Translations under genes and position numbers: made by a program
NCBI GenBank assembly: GCA_026119855.1
Contig: JAOWBW010001620.1
Location: 176,455 to 240,454, forward strand
Origin: Campanula takesimana
Taxonomy: Eukaryota > Streptophyta > Magnoliopsida > Asterales > Campanulaceae
Direction: 5' to 3'
Length of the DNA stretch: 64,000 nucleotides
Notes under the pieces: generated by a model
What the model saw: the letters and a program-made list of their open reading frames with translations, nothing else
The model's database searches: none
What the model was told of the DNA's origin: nothing
Part shown: positions 55,464-64,000 of the stretch, piece after piece
Position numbering within the stretch: the first letter of the stretch is position 1
Layout of the letters: each line of letters starts with the position of its first letter

Positions 55464-58125
55464 TGTCACGACCCGAAAACTAGGCTCTATTTTATTAGTA
55501 ATAAATAATAATTATTTATTTATTTGCTTAATTATTTATTTAAATTATTATTTATTTAAATATTTTGTGTGCATTTTATGTTCATAATAATTATGCCTAG
55601 CATTTTATTCGAGTTATTTGGGCTAGTGTGGAAGTGTTGAGTCTTAATTGTTAATAGAGAGTGTAAGTAATTGTGCTAGTTAGTGGGGGAAGGGGGGGGG
55701 CTAGGTGTAACATTTTATTTTCTTCATCTTCTCCCTACTCACCTCCCTCACCCTACTCTCTCATCTCACACTCCACCTCCCTCTCTCTCCCTGGAAACTC
55801 TCTCTCTCTCTCTAGCATTGGTAAGCTTTTCTTCTTCTTCCTTCTCTCTTCATTTCCTCCATCTTCCTCTTGTTATTGCTCATTTCTTAAAACGTGAACA
55901 TTGTTTAGATCGTCGATAGGATCGCGTAGAATCAAAAAGATTTGAAATCCATCAACTTTGAGAAAATTCAAGTAAGTTGCTTTTCCCCCATTAATATGCT
56001 AAATTGTTCATATAATGCTTTAGTTGTTATATGTGAAGTTTGATTGAGTTTTGAATTTGTTTGGAATTTATTTGAATTTTTGGTTAAAAATGGTGAATAT
56101 GTGAATGTGGGTTTAAATCTTGTTTTAAGTTGTTAGGTAGTGTTGTTTAGGTTCCCTTGATGTTTAGATGTGGTTTTAGTACCTTGGAATCTAGTTTGAA
56201 AGCTTTGATTTTGATCATTTGGTGAAGGTTGTGTTTTTGGTCCGAAATTGGTGAACCCAGGAAGAAATCTGGGCATTGTTCTTCTGGCACGGTCGTGCCC
56301 CTTTATTTGGCACGGTCGTGCCAATATTCATTTTTCTCTCGCCATGTTTGGCACGGTCGTGCCCCTTTATTTGGCACGGTCGTGCCAATATTCATTTGCC
56401 CCTCGTCATGTTTGGCACGGTCGTGCCACTTTCTTAGGCACGGTCGTGCCAAGCTAGAATTCTGGTATATTCTTCCTTTTTCTTCTAAAACTGTTTCCTC
56501 CATAACTTTCTCATCCGGACTCCGTTTTAGGCGTGTAAACTATCGTTTCGAAGCTCTCTCCGAGTACTACAAGATAGTATAGGTTGTTCAGTTAAGTTAT
56601 AAGTTTTATACATCGGGATTTTATTGGGTGTTTGGGCATCTTATGATGTGTTCGTGGTTCTTCCAATTGAATTGATTTTCGAGTAAGACTTGGTCTAGGT
56701 TTTAGGCGATGTCCCATAGTACCTAGGGGGTTGTTATTGAACACTAAAGTATAGGGTTTAGTCCAGTCGTGATCATGTTCTAATAAGGGTAACCTTTTGG
56801 ATTCGTTTGGGTACTTGCGGTTTGATTAACCTTAAGGTGTATTCATTCTGATTTCCTACTTTGGAATTCCAGGTGTGATGAGATGGTTGAGTTCATAGTC
56901 CTAGTATATCTTTATGAGTAAATGTTTAGGGTCATTTTGGTAATAGTCATTGTGCCATTTGTGAGCGACCGTTTGGGTTGTGCTCTTTATGATCTACTTG
57001 TGGGTATCATAGTTAGGATGTATTTGATACGTGCCTTGTCTTGGAATCATCTTGTTTTAATGATCAATGTTGTTGTGCTCTTTATGAGAAATTCCGTTTA
57101 TCGTTGTTGTGCTCTTCATGAGAAACTCTTGTTATCGTTGTTGTTAAACTCTTCATGAGTACCCGTTGCATCTTTATGGTGATTATTTGGTATGGTTCCC
57201 TACTTTGGAACCCTAAGTTGTTTATTCATGCTAAAATATTAGTACTTAGCATTTAAGTAGAAGCCCAGCTGGCATATTTGTTGCATCGGGCGATGGGAAG
57301 GATTATAATGGCAAAGCCAAGTCCATTATAATGTTGACCATTGTTTTGCCCTTACTATACCCCTTCTCCAGATTGGCCTTGGAAAGGATAAGTCAGCGTT
57401 CCTTTGTGAATGCATCTGGCTAACGGGCATGACTTTGTGTCATGGTCCTTGTCCCTTGTGACACTTTTATGATTTGGTTCCGGTACCGGGGTTTTCTCTT
57501 CGGCTTTCATGCTATTATGAAGATGATGATTTGTTGATTATTGAAGCTGCGCAGCGATCCTTTATTTGGATGTACCAGTTTGGAAAACCTTGGCTATATC
57601 CTTTGTTATGTGTTTATTTCCGCTGCTATCTGTTATGTGATAAATGCTATGTGCTATGTGATATTTATTATTACTTATTGCTTCTTGCATCATAGCATGT
57701 CATGTAGTTGCATTAGTAACTTACTGAGATTTATTCTCACCCCGTTTCTTGTTTCAAATTGTTTTCCTTAACCCCCCCCCCCCAGGAGGAAAAGGATTAG
57801 GATTCGCGGATCGAGGAGGACGTCGAGAGGATTGAGATTTTGGGCAGGTTGTTTGATCGGTTTGCATTATTTAAATGTATAACCTTTTGGGGATAGTTTT
57901 ACCAACAATGACGTCATTAAGATTTGTAATCTTTTGTATTTTTGGGGTGAGCTTGCGAAGCTCATTCTAGTAGTTTGTTGTCGTTGTTAAGCTTGGATTT
58001 CTAAAACTTTGTTTTAAACATTTTGGGTATAAAAAATGGAATTTTTATCTTCATTATTTTGGTGTATTGTTGTAAGTCGACGTCCAGCTCGCGAGTTCCG
58101 GGCCCGCGGGGTCGGGGTCGCGACA
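55464..58125 (+). repeat. LTR 5 of the array (2662 bp)
   Basis: Nine-base G run. The six dyads start at 56286. Confidence 0.95.
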
Positions 58126-58245
58126 GTTGGTATCAGAGCTATGGTTTAGCTCTATGTATAAGTATAGGTGGACTAGAATGACCTAGGAGGGTAGATGGGT
58201 TCGAAGTGAGTAACGATGAGTATTTTATGCAGGTATTTGTTTGTG

Positions 58246-59298
58246 ATGGCTAGAAGAAGATCGGGTGAAAGTTCTAGTGGGACTCAGAATCAGAATGGTC
58301 TATGGGAAAAAAACCGTGCAATGTTTCAGGACAGGTTTGAAGCGGCCGTGAAAGCAATTCATGACCAAGGGCCGAGAGAGGAACATGTAGCACCTCCGCG
58401 ATATGGGTTGGAGCAGTTCTTGAAGTTGAAACCAAGTGAGTACGACGGTGAGCCTGATGTGAAGAAGGCCGAGCTATGGATAGAATCAATGGAGAAAATC
58501 TACGAGATCTTTGGTTGCACTGATGAGGATATGGTTCTGTTTTCAGCTTATAAGCTCGTGGGGGCTGCGGAACATTGGTGGAAAGCACTGAAGACCAGTT
58601 GGGATGCGACTCTTGTACCATATCCTTGGGAGTGGTTCGTGAGGAAATTCAAGGATCATTTTATCTCTCTAGTAAATCAAAACCGGAAAGAGATCGAGTT
58701 CCTCAGCTTGGAGCAAGGCATGATGTCAGTAGCACAGTACTCGGCTAAGTTCACAGAATTAGCCAGGTGTTGTGAATACCTTGTGCGGACCGAGGAGCAG
58801 AAAGCGATGAGATTGATTAGGGGTTTGAAGACAGCTATTAGGACTCAACTTTTAGCCCAAAGAATTCAACCTTTTTAGGATGCGGTGGATCGAGCCTACT
58901 TGATTGAGCAGGATATTTGGGAACACAAAAGGAAGACTGAGATGGTTAACCCGGGTAAGCAAGGAGGGCATAGTAAGTCACAACAGCAACATTCGGATAA
59001 CAGAGGTAATTCTGGAGTGCAAACTCGATTCAGAAGGCAACTTCAAGGGCAACCAACAGTAGGAAATCAAGGTTCTAATAAGGGGACACGAAATGGGAAA
59101 GTCTGCAGCTACTGTCAGAGGAAAGGACACTCAGAAGACAAGTGTTGGAAGAAGCAAGGAAAATGTGTGAAGTGTGGACAGTTGGGGCACTTCGTTAAAG
59201 ATTGTCCGAGGTTTAGAGTTCAGTCATCTGGGACAGGAACTGGAATACCACAGGGTCAGAAGAGAGATGCTTCGGGAAGACCTAAAAGTTCAGGGTAG
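58246..59298 (+). pseudogene. gag of unit 5, same amber split, alanine variant
   Basis: Alanine at residue 163 (C at 58733), TAG at 58876-58878. Confidence 0.9.
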
Positions 59299-61117
59299 GG
59301 TATTTGTGATCAATCAGCACTCATCAGGTAATTGAACAATTTCAGGAGGTATTATTTTGCGTCGTGAGAGCGAGCGCGTGCATTTTAGGATCATCGCATT
59401 TATGTGTTTCTGTGCATTTAGTTGCATTTATTTCTTCTGAGTCTTTGACTTAGGTGTAGTAGGTGTTTACTCCTATGGAGGAGTTTAGGGTATCTGATGG
59501 AGTCTTATGTGCTCATGTTGTGCTTAAAGGTAGATATAACTTACCTGCTAAATTGGTCATACTGCTATTATAAGATTTTTGATGTCATTTTGATAAGAGA
59601 AATGTCATGCTTTAGTCGATGGTTGTAGGGAAATTGTTACATCCTCTCTTCCCTTTTGCCTAAAATTGTTTTGAGACCGTTCCTTTGTGTAGAGTTAAGC
59701 AAATCTTTTCTTGTTTGGAATCTGACTATTTTGCTTCGATGGGTGACAATGGATGTCTATACCAATTGTTGGGTGTATTTATCGTTTGTAAAAATTTCTA
59801 TTTTTATTTCTGAGTAGTACCTAGTAATTGGGGAGAACCTTGGGTTAAATTGAGTTGTTATAGTACAAGGTTGTAGTGCTAATATTTAGATCAATGTCCT
59901 TATGGCATCGGTTGGGTTATAAGAGTTGAGGATTCAAATTGAGGATTTCTGGATAGGAGATTTCGTTTACTTGTAGTACATCTACGTGAGCGCATCGGAA
60001 TTGGATAATATGAGGAAAAGCATGATGTGTTATGGGATATGAGTATATTATGGAAGTTATAATCATCGATAGTGGTGAGCGTGTTAAGTTAGAAAGGACT
60101 AATAAGTACATTTTGGGAGAGTAACAATTTCTCGATCTATGTTAAAGGCATTTTGAATTTTGGTTAGAGAGTGGTTCTATGGTCCTAAATCTCTCCTTGG
60201 TGGCGTTTCACGATTTGGATCAAGGGTATGTGGAGGAAGTGGAGTATCAATACTTGGGCATAATTAAGGAATATCATGATTTGGCACTGGGTCAATTGGA
60301 ACGTTGCTAGCTAATTGGTTTATTATGATGGTAGTACCATTGAGCTTAAATATCATTAAGTCAATAAATGTATGCGTGAGGGCCTAACTGGGGTTAGCTA
60401 TTGAATTTAGAGTTCGTTGATTTCCTTTGGGTATATGAGCACGGATTATGACTTAAATGGGAGTTAGAGAAAATCTTTTGAAGATGAATTTGGGGTCTTT
60501 TTGCGGACTATTGAGTATTCGTAATTATTTTAGGCTTTCAAGGATTGGAGTGTTATGACGATGACATTATGGCGTAAATTTAAGTGAACATTTTGTATTA
60601 AAATTTTGGGTTTACATTACACCTTTAGTTTAAAGTGCTACCTAGAGCGAGAGCACTATAATGGGAATCCTTAGAGATATAGCCTTTGATGAATATTGTG
60701 GAAATAGAAATTTCTTTAGCCTTTTATATTTTAAAAGCTAATTTAGCTCGAGATGGTAAAGTTTTGAATTTCTGGGGAATACTACTAAGTATGCGATTTA
60801 CGAAAGGAAACACCTTTGCAGTGTAATTAAGGTTATGAATAAGGTGAGCTTGGGATATCTCGAGAGTTCTGATTGGGAGCAATTGGGATTCCCCAATTTT
60901 GATTGTGGATTCTAATTAGTAGTGAAGGTTATGATTGAAGGAAGTTATGTGCGAGAGGTCGTGGTATCGTGAACATTATTTAAGGTTACTACGTGATGGT
61001 TTAGAATGGACAATTGAGGAATTCGAGAATTGGCGGAACTATCGTATCCGTAGCTATTTGGTCTTTCGGGTAAGTCCCGTTAAAATTCGGGTCGAATTTT
61101 TTTTAAGGGGGAGTGAA
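59299..61117 (+). other. Non-coding tail and polypurine tract, unit 5
   Basis: Same as unit 1 as far as I compared; no pol. Confidence 0.75.
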
Positions 61118-63779
61118 TGTCACGACCCGAAAACTAGGCTCTATTTTATTAGTAATAAATAATAATTATTTATTTATTTGCTTAATTATTTATTTAAATT
61201 ATTATTTATTTAAATATTTTGTGTGCATTTTATGTTCATAATAATTATGCCTAGCATTTTATTCGAGTTATTTGGGCTAGTGTGGAAGTGTTGAGTCTTA
61301 ATTGTTAATAGAGAGTGTAAGTAATTGTGCTAGTTAGTGGGGGAAGGGGGGGGGCTAGGTGTAACATTTTATTTTCTTCATCTTCTCCCTACTCACCTCC
61401 CTCACCCTACTCTCTCATCTCACACTCCACCTCCCTCTCTCTCCCTGGAAACTCTCTCTCTCTCTCTAGCATTGGTAAGCTTTTCTTCTTCTTCCTTCTC
61501 TCTTCATTTCCTCCATCTTCCTCTTGTTATTGCTCATTTCTTAAAACGTGAACATTGTTTAGATCGTCGATAGGATCGCGTAGAATCAAAAAGATTTGAA
61601 ATCCATCAACTTTGAGAAAATTCAAGTAAGTTGCTTTTCCCCCATTAATATGCTAAATTGTTCATATAATGCTTTAGTTGTTATATGTGAAGTTTGATTG
61701 AGTTTTGAATTTGTTTGGAATTTATTTGAATTTTTGGTTAAAAATGGTGAATATGTGAATGTGGGTTTAAATCTTGTTTTAAGTTGTTAGGTAGTGTTGT
61801 TTAGGTTCCCTTGATGTTTAGATGTGGTTTTAGTACCTTGGAATCTAGTTTGAAAGCTTTGATTTTGATCATTTGGTGAAGGTTGTGTTTTTGGTCCGAA
61901 ATTGGTGAACCCAGGAAGAAATCTGGGCATTGTTCTTCTGGCACGGTCGTGCCCCTTTATTTGGCACGGTCGTGCCAATATTCATTTTTCTCTCGCCATG
62001 TTTGGCACGGTCGTGCCCCTTTATTTGGCACGGTCGTGCCAATATTCATTTGCCCCTCGTCATGTTTGGCACGGTCGTGCCACTTTCTTAGGCACGGTCG
62101 TGCCAAGCTAGAATTCTGGTATATTCTTCCTTTTTCTTCTAAAACTGTTTCCTCCATAACTTTCTCATCCGGACTCCGTTTTAGGCGTGTAAACTATCGT
62201 TTCGAAGCTCTCTCCGAGTACTACAAGATAGTATAGGTTGTTCAGTTAAGTTATAAGTTTTATACATCGGGATTTTATTGGGTGTTTGGGCATCTTATGA
62301 TGTGTTCGTGGTTCTTCCAATTGAATTGATTTTCGAGTAAGACTTGGTCTAGGTTTTAGGCGATGTCCCATAGTACCTAGGGGGTTGTTATTGAACACTA
62401 AAGTATAGGGTTTAGTCCAGTCGTGATCATGTTCTAATAAGGGTAACCTTTTGGATTCGTTTGGGTACTTGCGGTTTGATTAACCTTAAGGTGTATTCAT
62501 TCTGATTTCCTACTTTGGAATTCCAGGTGTGATGAGATGGTTGAGTTCATAGTCCTAGTATATCTTTATGAGTAAATGTTTAGGGTCATTTTGGTAATAG
62601 TCATTGTGCCATTTGTGAGCGACCGTTTGGGTTGTGCTCTTTATGATCTACTTGTGGGTATCATAGTTAGGATGTATTTGATACGTGCCTTGTCTTGGAA
62701 TCATCTTGTTTTAATGATCAATGTTGTTGTGCTCTTTATGAGAAATTCCGTTTATCGTTGTTGTGCTCTTCATGAGAAACTCTTGTTATCGTTGTTGTTA
62801 AACTCTTCATGAGTACCCGTTGCATCTTTATGGTGATTATTTGGTATGGTTCCCTACTTTGGAACCCTAAGTTGTTTATTCATGCTAAAATATTAGTACT
62901 TAGCATTTAAGTAGAAGCCCAGCTGGCATATTTGTTGCATCGGGCGATGGGAAGGATTATAATGGCAAAGCCAAGTCCATTATAATGTTGACCATTGTTT
63001 TGCCCTTACTATACCCCTTCTCCAGATTGGCCTTGGAAAGGATAAGTCAGCGTTCCTTTGTGAATGCATCTGGCTAACGGGCATGACTTTGTGTCATGGT
63101 CCTTGTCCCTTGTGACACTTTTATGATTTGGTTCCGGTACCGGGGTTTTCTCTTCGGCTTTCATGCTATTATGAAGATGATGATTTGTTGATTATTGAAG
63201 CTGCGCAGCGATCCTTTATTTGGATGTACCAGTTTGGAAAACCTTGGCTATATCCTTTGTTATGTGTTTATTTCCGCTGCTATCTGTTATGTGATAAATG
63301 CTATGTGCTATGTGATATTTATTATTACTTATTGCTTCTTGCATCATAGCATGTCATGTAGTTGCATTAGTAACTTACTGAGATTTATTCTCACCCCGTT
63401 TCTTGTTTCAAATTGTTTTCCTTAACCCCCCCCCCCCCAGGAGGAAAAGGATTAGGATTCGCGGATCGAGGAGGACGTCGAGAGGATTGAGATTTTGGGC
63501 AGGTTGTTTGATCGGTTTGCATTATTTAAATGTATAACCTTTTGGGGATAGTTTTACCACACATGACGTCATTAAGATTTGTAATCTTTTGTATTTTTGG
63601 GGTGAGCTTGCGAAGCTCATTCTAGTAGTTTGTTGTCGTTGTTAAGCTTGGATTTCTAAAACTTTGTTTTAAACATTTTGGGTATAAAAATGGAATTTTT
63701 ATCTTCATTATTTTGGTGTATTGTTGTAAGTCGACGTCCAGCTCGCGAGTTCCGGGCCCGCGGGGTCGGGGTCGCGACA
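61118..63779 (+). repeat. LTR 6 of the array (2662 bp)
   Basis: Nine-base G run; the six dyads start at 61940. Unlike the others it has thirteen C before the CAG at about 63440, CCACACATGACG instead of CCAACAATGACG at about 63557, and one A fewer near 63690. Confidence 0.93.
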
Positions 63780-63902
63780 GTTGGTATCAGAGCTATGGTT
63801 TTAGCTCTATGTATAAGTATAGTGGTGGACTAGAATGACCTAGGAGGGTAGATGGGTTCGAAGTGAGTAACGATGAGTATTTTATGCAGGTATTTGTTTG
63901 TG

Positions 63903-64000
63903 ATGGCTAGAAGAAGATCGGGTGAAAGTTCAGTGGGACTCAGAATCAGAATGGTCTATGGGAAAAAAACCGTGCAATGTTTCAGGACAGGTTTGAAGCG
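63903..64000 (+). pseudogene. gag of unit 6, start only, frameshifted
   Basis: ATG at 63903 corresponds to the unit 1 start. Two bases are missing at about 63930 (GTTCAGTGGG against GTTCTAGTGGG), which shifts the frame after about ten codons. The window ends inside gag. Confidence 0.8.

Larger units (their letters stand above)
32850..64000 (+). mobile_element. Head-to-tail tandem array of a gag-only LTR retrotransposon (TR-GAG type)
   Basis: LTR starts lie at 32850, 38504, 44157, 49810, 55464 and 61118, so the period is 5653-5654 bp. Each period is one LTR (2661-2662 bp) plus one internal region (2992 bp) with PBS, gag and polypurine tract but no protease, RT, RNase H or integrase. Neighbouring units share a single LTR, as expected for LTR-LTR unequal exchange or rolling-circle copying of a one-LTR circle. 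The units are almost identical. The array runs off the right edge. TR-GAG elements are a described class of plant non-autonomous retroelement; a six-LTR tandem array is unusual and could also be an assembly product. Confidence 0.92.

Noticed and set aside
32850..64000. Ordinary satellite DNA or a segmental gene duplication
   Set aside because: The period equals one LTR plus one internal region with PBS, gag and polypurine tract, so it is a retroelement array.

Overview
The window is a repeat-dominated stretch of a flowering-plant nuclear genome, probably a eudicot; I cannot name the species. The evidence is AT-rich DNA with GT-AG intron remnants, Stowaway and Tourist MITEs, Mutator-like elements with 9-10 bp target duplications, a Helitron with Rep and RPA-like exons, and Ty1/copia and Ty3/gypsy elements primed by initiator tRNA-Met (TGGTATCAGAGC). 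I find no intact host gene. The only host-like coding sequences are an F-box-associated-domain fragment (29163-29551) and a set of unrecognised exon-like blocks (20766-21633).

Left part (1-10943). The 3' part of a Ty3 chromovirus pol (3-1739) runs into its 2.5 kb 3' LTR (1775-4298). That element sits in the 5' end of a minus-strand copia element (4299-5255). Next is a Mutator-like element (5365-10896, TSD ATATACACAA) split by a 4.05 kb solo LTR (6399-10445, TSD TGGGT) related to the first LTR.

Middle part (10944-32849). A candidate Helitron (10944-19661) carries a decayed Rep domain, an RPA-like gene remnant and many MITEs. A complete but dead copia element (21768-29162, TSD CAGAG) follows and is itself interrupted by a Mutator-like element (25831-27068, TSD AATCTATAA). 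It is followed by the F-box fragment, a solo LTR (30203-31293, TSD CCATG) and the 3' end of a second copia of the same family in inverse orientation (31727-32849).

Right part (32850-64000). This is a head-to-tail array of a 5.65 kb gag-only LTR element of the TR-GAG type: six LTRs (about 2662 bp) alternating with five complete 2992 bp internal regions and the start of a sixth. Each internal region has a PBS, a gag with two zinc knuckles split by one amber codon, 1.8 kb of non-coding tail and a polypurine tract. There is no protease, RT, RNase H or integrase, so it must depend on an autonomous partner. Units differ by only a few bases, and those differences sort the array into blocks.

The most unusual signal cuts across families. 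The chromovirus LTR, the solo LTR, the gag-only LTR and the copia leader each carry several GC-rich dyads of 10-14 bp built on a CGGTCG/CGACCG core, repeated at 22-23 bp. Between the two related chromoviral LTRs the dyad arms change in a compensatory way. The three Ty3-type LTRs also share a GTAAGTT donor-like site near the start and a poly(C)-CAG acceptor-like site near the end, with the dyads inside the predicted leader intron.
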